Shown here piece by piece: positions 49,427 through 58,330 of a stretch of DNA of 64,000 bases. The stretch's first letter is position 1. Each line of letters opens with the position of its first letter. Where the stretch lies: the NCBI RefSeq assembly GCF_013266695.1, contig NZ_JABRXF010000002.1, positions 372,001-436,000 of the forward strand, written 5' to 3'. Source of the stretch: Hongsoonwoonella zoysiae (GTDB lineage: Bacteria > Pseudomonadota > Alphaproteobacteria > Rhizobiales > Stappiaceae). The notes beneath the pieces are model-generated. The model did not search any database and was not told the DNA's origin. It saw only the letters and a list, made by a program, of their open reading frames with translations. Both the position numbers and the translations under genes were made by a program.

Positions 49427-50209
49427 CGATTAGGATCTCCACGGCCGGTCCCCGGTGCCGGAGCGCATATGCGGCTCCGCGCTGCCTGGCAGGTCCGGTC
49501 GCCTGGTTGTTCTTGCTGCGGGAAGGGAGCAGGGCGTTGCGCGCGTAGGCACCGCGGAGCGCCGCGACGGGAGTGTCGCGTCTTGTCGCTCCTTGTGTTG
49601 TCGGTCTCGCGCTGTTGCTCATGGCAACGCCTGCCCAAATTGATACCACGTGGGTTCGCCAGTCTGGCGAACGTCGGAATTTGCCGGCAGGTAAACCTGT
49701 CGTCGAACGAGCCTCGGATTCGAGCTGCTCTGAAGAAATGGATTTTATGCCACGCGCGGGAAGCGCGTTCGGACTACACCCCTCAACGAGGGTTCGGCCA
49801 GTTCGCGCCGGAAAACGACGCCCTTGCCCGAAACTTGTCGGTCAGGGACGGCGGTTTGCCTTGCCGCAATGCCCGGATCCATCGGGATCAACGGTGTTCG
49901 GTTGCGACGCGGAACCCGGCACGGGCTCCAAACCTTCGAGATACCCGGCTCAGACATAATCTGAATCCGAAACCCGTTCTTTTCCTTTTACGGGTGGTAA
50001 CAGCGGAACGCAAGCAATGTTAAACGACGTAACGGAAACAATGTTGCAACTGGACATGTGAACCTTTGTTGCCCAGGCTCAACACTTCGGCGCGGTCTTA
50101 CCCCGCGGCGGTTCGCGCCTATTGTCAATGGAAGGTTAACTTGCCATCCATTATGCAATGGGGAAGCGATGCGCTGTCGCATCGCAACAACAGAGAATCA
50201 GGTGCCCCG
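49427..50209. other. 783-base divergent spacer between rne and the amidase gene
   Basis: No gene is supported on either strand. On the rne side there is an interrupted palindrome CGGAGC/GCTCCG around GCATATGC (49459-49479). On the amidase side ACCCGT/ACGGGT (about 49972-49995) flank a pyrimidine-rich loop. It probably contains both promoters and a long rne 5' leader; the enterobacterial rne leader is autoregulatory, and whether this one is cannot be judged. Confidence 0.5.
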
Positions 50210-51451
50210 GTGATCCGTAGCATTCAGGTCCCAATTGCAGCTTGCCTCGCGCTTGCGCTCTTCACGGGTGCTGTCAGGGCCGCGGATACGGACGCGGTGC
50301 AAGCGCCCGTCGCGGAGGCGGCGCGCCTTGCGGGCGATGGGGTGCGAACGCGCTTCATAATGGACCTTGCCGAGCCGGTGGATTTCGTGATCTCCACCCT
50401 GGCCGATCCCTATAGGGTGATCATCGATCTGCCGGAGACCCGCTTCGACTTCGGCGAGGATGCCGGCAAGGATGGCCGCGGCCTCGTTTCGGCATGGAGG
50501 TATGGTCGTTTCGCGCGCGGCAAGTCACGTATCGTCCTCGATGCGGTCGAACCCGTCACCGTCGACAAATCCTTTATCCTTCCTCCGGTGGAAGATCAGC
50601 CCGCCAGGCTCGTGCTGGATCTGGTGAAGACTACGCGCGAAGCTTTCCTGGAAGGCATTTCGCGGCCCGAACCTGCGTCACATGCGGTGACGAAAGGCGA
50701 CAAACTGACGGCCAAGTTGGCTTCCTCGCGCCCGCTCATCGTCGTCGACCCGGGGCACGGCGGCATCGATACCGGGGCGACGGGCAGGGGCGGCACTCTT
50801 GAAAAGCAGGTTGCGCTCGACTTTTCGAGCCTGCTCAAGAGAAAGCTCGAGGAAACGGGGCGTTACGATGTGGAGATGACGCGTGACGGAGATGTCTTCG
50901 TTCCTCTGAAGAAACGGGTCGAGATCGCGCGTGCCCTTGAGGCCGATCTTTTCATCTCAGTACATGCGGATTCGGTTCGCGTCGGCAAAAACGAAGTTCG
51001 TGGCGCATCCGTCTATACTCTTTCCGAAAAGGCGTCGGATGCCGTTGCGGCCGAACTTGCCGAGCGTGAAAACCGCTCCGACGTGATAGCGGGCGTGCAT
51101 CTGGAGGACGAGCAGAGCGAGGTTGCTGATATTCTTATTGACCTTGCGCGCCGCGAAACGAAGAAGTTTTCGATCTTCTTCGCTCGCACGGCCGTGGATG
51201 AGCTCCGATCGGCGGCAAGGGTGATCAAGAATCCTCACAGGTCCGCCGGGTTTCGGGTGCTTGAGGCGCATGATATGCCTTCCGCGCTCGTCGAATTGGG
51301 ATATCTGTCGAATCGTCTGGACGAAAAGCTGCTGACAAGTGACGAATGGCGAGAGCGCATGACGACGGCGCTCGTTGCTGCCGTCGACCGGTTTTTTCGT
51401 CCGCGCCTTGTCAGGAGTGGAGTGGCAAGTTCGGCGAGCTCGACCCAATAA
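50210..51451 (+). CDS. amiC: N-acetylmuramoyl-L-alanine amidase (AMIN + Amidase_3)
   Basis: A 413-residue periplasmic hydrolase that cuts the glycan-peptide bond during cell separation. A signal peptide (about 1-24, GAVRAAD) precedes an AMIN domain (about 35-130), which localises it to septa. The Amidase_3 domain has the zinc and catalytic residues in VVDPGHGGIDTGATG (His), GGTLEKQVALD (Glu), LFISVHADS (His) and SALVELGYLSN (Glu). I chose GTG 50210 with GGTG five bases upstream and a normal signal peptide. ATG 50153 would give an unusually long one. It is followed by the PBP1A gene, a partner in wall remodelling. Confidence 0.92.
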   Translation: MIRSIQVPIAACLALALFTGAVRAADTDAVQAPVAEAARLAGDGVRTRFIMDLAEPVDFVISTLADPYRVIIDLPETRFDFGEDAGKDGRGLVSAWRYGRFARGKSRIVLDAVEPVTVDKSFILPPVEDQPARLVLDLVKTTREAFLEGISRPEPASHAVTKGDKLTAKLASSRPLIVVDPGHGGIDTGATGRGGTLEKQVALDFSSLLKRKLEETGRYDVEMTRDGDVFVPLKKRVEIARALEADLFISVHADSVRVGKNEVRGASVYTLSEKASDAVAAELAERENRSDVIAGVHLEDEQSEVADILIDLARRETKKFSIFFARTAVDELRSAARVIKNPHRSAGFRVLEAHDMPSALVELGYLSNRLDEKLLTSDEWRERMTTALVAAVDRFFRPRLVRSGVASSASSTQ

Positions 51452-51660
51452 GTTTGGCATTCGCAACGGCATTGGCCGAGAAAACCGTTTTCACCGCCTC
51501 AGCATCGCCATATTGGTTGCGGAATGAGGTGATGAAGGAAATCGCGTTGTGCGGGGCCGGGTTGCGTTGAAAGGCGGCCCATGAATGAAAGTCCCGATTG
51601 AGCCATCTGGCCGCATATGGCAGACAGGCGCAACGCAGGATCGGAAAACGAGCCGACAAT

Positions 51661-54120
51661 ATGAAGTTTTTTGTCAAGTTCTTCGGCTACCTTTTCGGGA
51701 TCGGAACGGTACTGTTCCTGATCGTCGCGGCGGGTATTTGGATGTACCTGTCGGAAATGGGCAAGGATCTGCCGGACTATACGGCGCTGAAGAACTACGA
51801 ACCGCCGGTAATGACACGTGTTCACGCCGCCAATGGCCAGCTTATGGCGGAGTATGCGCGCGAACGGCGGTTGTTCCTGCCGATCCAGGCCGTTCCCGAT
51901 GTACTCAAGCAGGCGTATATCTCCGCTGAGGACAAGAACTTCTACAACCACTTCGGCATCGACCCGGAGGGTATTGCCCGCGCCGTCGTCGCATTCGTTC
52001 AAAACTACGGTTCCGGCCGGCGCCCGCAGGGGGCGTCTACCATCACACAGCAGGTGGCGAAGAACTTCCTGCTCACCAACGAGCTTTCGATCGAACGCAA
52101 GATCAAGGAAGCTGTCCTGGCGTTGCGCATCGAGCAGACGTTCACCAAGCCCGAAATCCTCGAGCTCTATCTTAACGAGATCTACCTTGGCCTTGGCGCC
52201 TATGGCGTGGCGGCGGCCGCGCTCGTTTATTTCGACAAGTCGGTGCACGAATTGACGATCGCCGAGGCCGCGTATCTCGCGGCTCTTCCCAAGGCACCGA
52301 ATAACTATCACCCCTTCAAGTACACCGATGCTGCGATCGCGCGCCGCAACTGGGTGATCGACCGTATGGTCGAAAACGGCTACGTCGCCGTGGAAGCTGG
52401 CGAAAAGGCCAAGGCAACCCCGCTGGAGGTCACGCCGCGCACCCGAGGATCGCATCTCTTCGCCTCCGAATACTTCTCCGAGGAAGTGCGCCGCACGCTT
52501 GCCGAAATGTATGGCGAGGACAGGCTCTATGAAGGCGGCCTTTCCGTGCGTTCGACCCTTGATCCTGAAATGCAGGAACTTGCGCGAAAGACGCTGATGG
52601 ACGGCCTGATCGAGTTCGACCGCCGCCGTGGCGGATGGCGCGGGCCGGTGGAGAAAATCGACCTTGGCGCAGGTGACTGGGGGGAAAAGCTTGCCGAAGT
52701 CAAGAGCCTGAGCGACGTTCCGGAATGGACGCTCGCCGTAGTGCTTTCGGTCAACGGCAGGGAGGCGGAGATCGGCCTGCGGCCGGAGCGGCTCGTTTCG
52801 GGCGCGCTTTCGACGGATCGCATGCGCGGCGTCATTCCTTTCGACGCCATGAAATGGGCAAGGGTGAGGGGGCGCAGCCCCGACTCGCCCGACGACGTCC
52901 TTTCGCCTGGCGATGTAGTCTATGTTAAAAAGCAGGAAGGTCCGGCGGCCTCCTATTATGAATTGATGCAAGTACCAAAAGTATCCGGCGCGCTGGTGGC
53001 GCTTGATCCTTACACGGGCCGCGTGCTGGCGATGTCCGGAGGCTTCAGTTTCGCCGAAAGCGAGTTCAACCGCGCGACGCAGGCGTACCGGCAGCCTGGC
53101 TCTTCCTTCAAGCCGTTCATATATGCTGCGGCCCTCGACAACGGTTATACGCCGTCAAGTGTGGTGCTCGATGCGCCGCTGGAGATCAGCCAGGGGCCGG
53201 GATTGGAGACCTGGCGCCCGCAGAACTACGGCGGCAAGTTCTACGGCCCGTCGACGCTCCGCACCGGTATCGAGCTTTCGCGAAACGTCATGACCGTGCG
53301 CCTAGCCCAGGATATGGGCATGCCGCTCGTCGCGGAATATGCCAAGCGCTTCGGCATCTACGACAATATGCTGCCGGTTCTGTCCATGTCGCTCGGTGCC
53401 GGCGAGACCACGGTCCTGCGCCTGACGACCGCATATGCTACGATCGCCAATGGCGGGCGCAAGCTGGAGCCCACCCTCATCGACCGGATTCAGGATCGCT
53501 ACGGCAAGACGATCTACAAACACGACCAGCGCATCTGCGATGCTTGCATGGCCGAGACCTGGGACGGTCAACCCGAACCGGAGCTTGAGGACAATCGGGA
53601 GCAGGTGCTCGATCCGATGACGGCTTATCAGATCACCTCGATGATGGAAGGCGTGGTCCAGCGCGGAACGGCAACCAAGGTGCAGGCGGTTGGACGCCCG
53701 GTTGCCGGCAAGACAGGCACGACGAACGACGAAAAGGATGCCTGGTTCGTAGGTTTCACGCCAAATCTGGCCGTTGGCGTCTTCGTCGGTTACGACACGC
53801 CGAAGCCGATGGGCCGTGGCGCGACGGGCGGGCAGGTCGCCGCGCCGATCTTCACGGAATTCGTGAAGGAGGCCCTGGCGGACGAGCCGCCGGTGGAATT
53901 CCGGGTGCCCGAAGGATTGCAGCTTATTCCGATCAACCGCCGCACGGGCTTGCGCGCTTCGGCGGGTGCGCCTGGCACGATCCTCGAAGCCTTCAAACCG
54001 GGTACGGCGCCGCCTGATGAATATTCGATCATCGGCTTCCAGGACGAGATTGGCATTCCGCGCGATGTCTCTCCGGATGCGGGACGCGCGGTGCTAACTG
54101 GAACGGGCGGTCTTTATTGA
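51661..54120 (+). CDS. mrcA: Penicillin-binding protein 1A (transglycosylase/transpeptidase)
   Basis: An 819-residue bifunctional class A PBP. One TM helix (about 6-28) anchors it. The glycosyltransferase (GT51) domain at about 50-230 has ISAEDKNFYNHFGIDPEG with the catalytic Glu, and GASTITQQVAKNFLL. An OB-like insert (about 330-430) precedes the transpeptidase with SSFKP (catalytic Ser, in QPGSSFKPFIY), the SRN motif and KTGTTND. The ATG at 51661 matches the family start MKFFVKFF. It follows the amidase by about 210 bases in the same direction. Confidence 0.96.
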   Translation: MKFFVKFFGYLFGIGTVLFLIVAAGIWMYLSEMGKDLPDYTALKNYEPPVMTRVHAANGQLMAEYARERRLFLPIQAVPDVLKQAYISAEDKNFYNHFGIDPEGIARAVVAFVQNYGSGRRPQGASTITQQVAKNFLLTNELSIERKIKEAVLALRIEQTFTKPEILELYLNEIYLGLGAYGVAAAALVYFDKSVHELTIAEAAYLAALPKAPNNYHPFKYTDAAIARRNWVIDRMVENGYVAVEAGEKAKATPLEVTPRTRGSHLFASEYFSEEVRRTLAEMYGEDRLYEGGLSVRSTLDPEMQELARKTLMDGLIEFDRRRGGWRGPVEKIDLGAGDWGEKLAEVKSLSDVPEWTLAVVLSVNGREAEIGLRPERLVSGALSTDRMRGVIPFDAMKWARVRGRSPDSPDDVLSPGDVVYVKKQEGPAASYYELMQVPKVSGALVALDPYTGRVLAMSGGFSFAESEFNRATQAYRQPGSSFKPFIYAAALDNGYTPSSVVLDAPLEISQGPGLETWRPQNYGGKFYGPSTLRTGIELSRNVMTVRLAQDMGMPLVAEYAKRFGIYDNMLPVLSMSLGAGETTVLRLTTAYATIANGGRKLEPTLIDRIQDRYGKTIYKHDQRICDACMAETWDGQPEPELEDNREQVLDPMTAYQITSMMEGVVQRGTATKVQAVGRPVAGKTGTTNDEKDAWFVGFTPNLAVGVFVGYDTPKPMGRGATGGQVAAPIFTEFVKEALADEPPVEFRVPEGLQLIPINRRTGLRASAGAPGTILEAFKPGTAPPDEYSIIGFQDEIGIPRDVSPDAGRAVLTGTGGLY

Positions 54121-54234
54121 TCGCCTGTAAAACTCCTCCCATATATTTACAGCGATTGGGGCCGCGGCTATGGTCGCGCCCCGCCGGGCGCAACAGCTCG
54201 GTCTGAAATTCACCCGCGAGAAAAAGGGGATGCG

Positions 54235-55366
54235 ATGCGCGCCGAAACCGAGGCCGTGGTCGATGAAATCAAGCAGGCCATAAGCCTGCTGAGGAGGCAT
54301 CTTTGACTGGGATACCGCAGTCTCCCGGCTTGATGAACTGAACGCGCTTTCCGAAGATCCGGAACTTTGGAACGACCCCTCCCGCGCACAAAAACTCATG
54401 CGCGAACGCCAGCATCTGGATGACAATATCGGCGGTGTCCGCAAGCTGGAAAGCGACCTGTCGGACAATCTTGAATTGATTGAGCTCGGCGAGGCCGAAG
54501 GCGATCAGGATGTCGTTTCGGAGGCCGAAAGCACCCTGAAATCGCTGAAGGGCGAGGTTGAGAAACGCCAGCTCGCGTCACTGCTTTCCGGCGAGGCGGA
54601 CGCCAACGATGCCTATGTCGAAATCAACGCCGGCGCCGGCGGGACGGAGAGCCAGGACTGGGCAAGCATGCTCTTGCGCATGTACACCCGCTGGGCGGAA
54701 CAGCACGGCCACAAGGTCGAGCTTCTGGAAGTGCACGACGGCGAAGAAGCCGGCATCAAGTCCGCCACGCTTCTTGTCAAGGGCGAGTGGGCCTATGGGT
54801 GGCTTAAGACCGAATCGGGCGTTCACCGCCTTGTTCGCATCTCGCCTTACGATAGCCAGGCGCGGCGCCATACCAGTTTCGCTTCGGTATGGGTCTATCC
54901 GGTGATCGACGATTCCATCGAGATCGAGATCAACGAGAGTGACTGCCGGATAGATACCTATCGCGCTTCCGGCGCGGGTGGTCAGCACGTCAACACAACC
55001 GACTCCGCGGTTCGAATCACCCACCAGCCGACCGGCATCGTGGTCCAGTGCCAGAACGAACGTTCCCAGCACAAGAACCGTGCCCAGGCCTGGTCGATGC
55101 TGAAGGCGAGACTCTATGAACTCGAGCTTCAAAAGCGAGAGGAAGCCGCCAGCGCCGAAGCGGCGTCGAAGACATCGATCGGCTGGGGTCACCAGATCCG
55201 TTCATACGTCCTGCAGCCCTATCAGTTGGTCAAAGACCTTCGAACCGGTGTGGAGACCACCAGTCCTCAGGCAGTACTTGATGGCGATCTCGACGCTTTG
55301 ATGGAAGCGGCCCTGGCCCAGCGTGTTCTGGGTGAAGAACCCGCAGAAGTCGAGGATGTGGAATAA
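54235..55366 (+). CDS. prfB: Peptide chain release factor 2, expressed by programmed +1 frameshift
   Basis: A 376-residue factor decoding UGA and UAA stops. Frame 1 runs from ATG 54235 for 23 codons (ends RRHL) to an in-frame TGA at 54304-54306. Skipping T54304 continues at GAC 54305 with [20 protein letters not shown] and stays open to 55366. The mature protein has [18 protein letters not shown], the tripeptide codon-recognition region (around [10 protein letters not shown]), and the universal peptidyl-hydrolysis motif [25 protein letters not shown] lies four bases before the ATG. A strong terminator follows the gene. The recoding makes RF2 level self-regulated. Confidence 0.97.
54292..54307 (+). 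promoter_or_regulatory. prfB frameshift site: internal SD plus CTT-TGA-C
   Basis: AGGAGG (54292-54297) acts as the internal Shine-Dalgarno element, three bases upstream of CTT (54301-54303), in-frame stop TGA (54304-54306) and C54307. This is the canonical arrangement for +1 slippage of the ribosome on CUU-UGA-C when RF2 is scarce. Confidence 0.96.
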
Positions 55367-55371
55367 AACCG

Positions 55372-55399
55372 AAGGGCGGAAATACTTCCGCCCTTTTTT
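55372..55399 (+). terminator. Rho-independent terminator of prfB
   Basis: GGGCGGAA (55374-55381) pairs perfectly with TTCCGCCC (55386-55393) around ATAC, followed by six T (55394-55399). It starts about six bases after the prfB stop and lies between convergent genes. Confidence 0.94.
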
Positions 55400-55417
55400 A
55401 CAACGTAGAGGCTGTCG

Positions 55418-56719
55418 TCAGATCACGTCCGCAAGCTGATAGCCAGCGTTCAAAAACCTGCGCGGGTTGATCGCCTTGCCGTTTACGCGAAGCTCGTAAT
55501 GCAAATGAGGTCCGGTCGACCGGCCGGTGGATCCGACCAGCCCTATCACTTCACCGACCTCAAGTTGTTCACCATTCTTCACAATAATGCGGCGTAAATG
55601 CGCATAACGGCTCACGATTCCATTTGTATGTTCGATCTCCACCATCAGCCCGTAACCACCGTTCCGGCCGGCGAATGTAACCTTGCCGGAAGCAGGGGCC
55701 TTCACCTTCGTTCCGCGCGACGCTCTGAAGTCGATACCGGTGTGCATTGCCATGCGGCGGACGAAAGGATCGAGGCGCGGTCCGAAGGATGAGGTGACCT
55801 TCGCGTCCGATATGGGAGCGCGAAGGGGAACGGCCTGTGCGGCGGACTTCAGGGATTCGAGCTTTTCGAGTGCAGCCTCCGCACGGTCCAGCCGTTGGTG
55901 GAAAGCATCTCCCTCAATGCCCACGAACGGACCGCCTAGGCCTGAATTCTGCCCGTCTTCGGGAATGGAGGCGAGATCGAGGCCAAGGTCGGAAGCGGTG
56001 CGCTCGATCTTGCGGATATCCCGGGAAGCCGAAACCGCGATGATATCCAGCGCGGAATAGGTCTCGTCGTTCATCCGCTCGAGGGAAGACGTGATGGAAC
56101 TGAAGAGCGTGTCGCTTTCTTCATCTAGGGAAAGTGCGGCTTCCTTGTCTGGAAGAAACGTCGACCCTCGCAATCCGATTTCGGCGTCGAGTTCAATAGG
56201 TTCGCTGGTTCCGCCGATCCCGTCGGACGCCTCCCGCGTACCCGGCGTACCTGGTAATTCCAGCTCTCCCGGTTTGCGGCGCGGCAGATTGTCGGCAAGA
56301 GAAAGCGTGATCCCGCTGTCGGCCGCTTTTGCGAGGAGGACGGAAACGCGGGCGTGCCGTTCGTCGAGCTCGCGCTGCCGAAGGACAAGACCGTCGACCT
56401 TTTCCTCCAGGGTTCTACGATCGATGACCGATCGGCTGGTTAGTCGATCGATCTGCGCCCTGAGGTTTGCTATCCGGTCCTCATACCTCAGTTGAAGTTG
56501 CGCCTGCTTTTCGGTCGATGTGCGGATGATACCGTCGCGAAGGACTAGGTATCCCGTTGCCCCGATATAACCGACCGCGAAAAGAATACCCGCGCCGGTG
56601 ATCAGCCCCATCGACCAGGGAGATATCGTGAAGGAGCGCACGTGCCCGGCTCGAGAGATCGTTATGCGATGAGGTTCGCGCCGCTTGCCGAATTGCCGAT
56701 GATTGTCGTGTGATCGCAT
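55418..56719 (-). CDS. M23 family peptidase (LytM/EnvC-like)
   Basis: A 433-residue inner-membrane-anchored periplasmic protein. A TM helix (about 38-60: GLITGAGILFAVGYIGATGY) is followed by a coiled coil (about 70-140). The C-terminal M23 domain reads SSFGPRLDPF, MHTGIDFRASRGTKVKAP and GPHLHYELRVNGKAINP. His and Asp of HTGID and the HLH pair are the zinc ligands, so it should be active rather than a degenerate EnvC. It cuts or activates cutting of peptidoglycan cross-links. It ends a leftward unit after the peroxiredoxin and DUF455 genes, with a 96-base gap before it. Confidence 0.92.
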   Translation of the reverse strand: MRSHDNHRQFGKRREPHRITISRAGHVRSFTISPWSMGLITGAGILFAVGYIGATGYLVLRDGIIRTSTEKQAQLQLRYEDRIANLRAQIDRLTSRSVIDRRTLEEKVDGLVLRQRELDERHARVSVLLAKAADSGITLSLADNLPRRKPGELELPGTPGTREASDGIGGTSEPIELDAEIGLRGSTFLPDKEAALSLDEESDTLFSSITSSLERMNDETYSALDIIAVSASRDIRKIERTASDLGLDLASIPEDGQNSGLGGPFVGIEGDAFHQRLDRAEAALEKLESLKSAAQAVPLRAPISDAKVTSSFGPRLDPFVRRMAMHTGIDFRASRGTKVKAPASGKVTFAGRNGGYGLMVEIEHTNGIVSRYAHLRRIIVKNGEQLEVGEVIGLVGSTGRSTGPHLHYELRVNGKAINPRRFLNAGYQLADVI

Positions 56720-56815
56720 CTCAGCCCCGAAGCTGCGTCTTCTTGATGATGACCATTCTTGTCGAGGCTGATTAGAAATCAGTAAGGTTAACAAACCCTT
56801 TTGACGTACGGGCAA

Positions 56816-57676
56816 TCAACCCACGAGGCGAACCAGAGGACGGTAGAAACCGGGCGTGAGGCCGGCTTCCGAACGTGCTCGGTCGTTGAACGGCGGCTTG
56901 AGGCCGCCCTTGAAGTGCGTGCGCACGAGTTCCTGGAATCGCGGTTCCGGGCTCAGGTTTTGACGATCGCAAATGTAGCGGAACCACTTAGCGCCAAACG
57001 CAACATGTCGTTTTTCATCGCGGTAGATGATCTGGAGAATCGATGCCGTTTCCTCATCGCCCAGCGCATTGGATTTCTCGATCATGGCGGGTGTTATATC
57101 AAGCCCGCGCGCTTCGAGTACAAGCGGTATGATGGCGAGCCTCGCGGCAAGGTCGTGTCCTGTCGCCTGTGCGGCCTGCCATAGCCCGTCGTGGGCGGGA
57201 AGTGTCCCATAATGCGAATCGAGATCCAGAAGCCTGCGTTCGAGAAGCGCGAAATGCTTGGCTTCCTCCAGACCCACCTGAACCCAGTCATCAAAGTATG
57301 ATCGCGGCATCTTCACATGCGCAAAGCGGCCAATCAGGTCCCAGGTGAGGTCCACGGCGTTGAGTTCGATGTGCGCCAGAGAATGGACAAGCGCGATACG
57401 TCCCGCCTCGCCGCCGAGGGATCGTTTGGGCATGTCACGAGGCGGCAGGAGCTCAGGCCTTTCCGGCCGGCCGGGGCGGACAGGCATCGCAAGCGATCCG
57501 GAACCACGCCTCAAGGATAATTCACGCCGGAACCATGCACGCGATGTTGCGTAGGCCAGCTCGACCTTCCTGGCGGTATCGGTTTCGGCCACGATCGCGC
57601 GCGCCCCGTCCGCAAGCGATGCCGGCTTGTCGGCGGATACGAATTCTTGCTCATCTCGTGCGGGGTTTTCATCCAT
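56816..57676 (-). CDS. DUF455 family ferritin-like protein
   Basis: A 286-residue helical protein. ALVHSLAHIELNAVDLTWDL, VGLEEAKHFALLERRLLDLD and IIYRDEKRHVAFGAKWF carry repeated E..H pairs (ExxH), the diiron-carboxylate pattern of ferritin-like proteins related to MiaE and the DUF455 family. The function is unknown; iron-dependent oxidation is an inference from the fold. The gene begins three bases after the peroxiredoxin stop, so the two are certainly cotranscribed, suggesting an oxidative-stress or iron role. Length is usual for the family. Confidence 0.88.
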   Translation of the reverse strand: MDENPARDEQEFVSADKPASLADGARAIVAETDTARKVELAYATSRAWFRRELSLRRGSGSLAMPVRPGRPERPELLPPRDMPKRSLGGEAGRIALVHSLAHIELNAVDLTWDLIGRFAHVKMPRSYFDDWVQVGLEEAKHFALLERRLLDLDSHYGTLPAHDGLWQAAQATGHDLAARLAIIPLVLEARGLDITPAMIEKSNALGDEETASILQIIYRDEKRHVAFGAKWFRYICDRQNLSPEPRFQELVRTHFKGGLKPPFNDRARSEAGLTPGFYRPLVRLVG

Positions 57677-57679
57677 GCG

Positions 57680-58147
57680 TCAAAGTGCCTTCGCTGCTTC
57701 AAGCACTTCTTCGGCATGGCCGGGAACCTTTACCTTCCGCCATGCACGCGCGACCTTTCCCTTCGCGTCGATCAGGAAGGTCGAGCGTTCGATGCCCATG
57801 TATTTTTTGCCGTACATGGACTTTTCCACCCATACGCCGTAGGCGGAAGCTGTTTCGGTTTGCGTGTCGGCCGCCAGCGTAACCGCCAGGCTGTGTTTCG
57901 CCTTGAACTTGTCGTGCTTTGCGACGTCATCCGGCGAAATACCGATAACGGTTACTCCCAGTGCCTCGAATTGAGGTGCAAGGTCCGTGAAGGCGATCGC
58001 TTCCTTGGTGCAGCCCGGCGTATCGTCCTTTGGATAGAAATAAACGACGACGGGTTTTCCACGCAGGCCGGAAAGCCTGATCTTATCCCCGCCGTCGGTG
58101 GGCAGGTCAAAATCGGGTGCTATGCTGTCTTCCGTTATATCGTTCAT
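57680..58147 (-). CDS. bcp: Thioredoxin-dependent peroxiredoxin (Bcp/PrxQ), one-cysteine form
   Basis: A 155-residue peroxiredoxin of the Bcp/PrxQ group that reduces peroxides. VVVYFYPKDDTPGCTKEAIA carries the peroxidatic Cys46 with the Thr and Pro of PxxxTxxC. The resolving Cys five residues later in many Bcp proteins is absent (Ile51), and Cys46 is the only cysteine in the protein. So it must be a one-Cys enzyme that relies on an external thiol. The ATG 58147 matches the family start. It overlaps operon-wise with the DUF455 gene (3-base gap). Confidence 0.93.
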   Translation of the reverse strand: MNDITEDSIAPDFDLPTDGGDKIRLSGLRGKPVVVYFYPKDDTPGCTKEAIAFTDLAPQFEALGVTVIGISPDDVAKHDKFKAKHSLAVTLAADTQTETASAYGVWVEKSMYGKKYMGIERSTFLIDAKGKVARAWRKVKVPGHAEEVLEAAKAL

Positions 58148-58330
58148 TTTTTGCCTTCCTTTCGACGCAGGATGCAGGGAATGGGGCGTATGACACAATT
58201 TCAACACGCATTGCAGCGATATGCGGCGGTAAAGAGCGTCGATTGTGACCGCCGAAGTTGGCTTAAAGCGCTATCATGACGACGCAGAAAAAGCGAAGCG
58301 AACAAACACTCCGGGAAGGAAACGACCGCC

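Noticed and set aside
51499-52971. A 490-codon frame on the minus strand opposite the PBP1A gene
   Set aside because: Shadow frame; the plus-strand gene has complete catalytic motifs.
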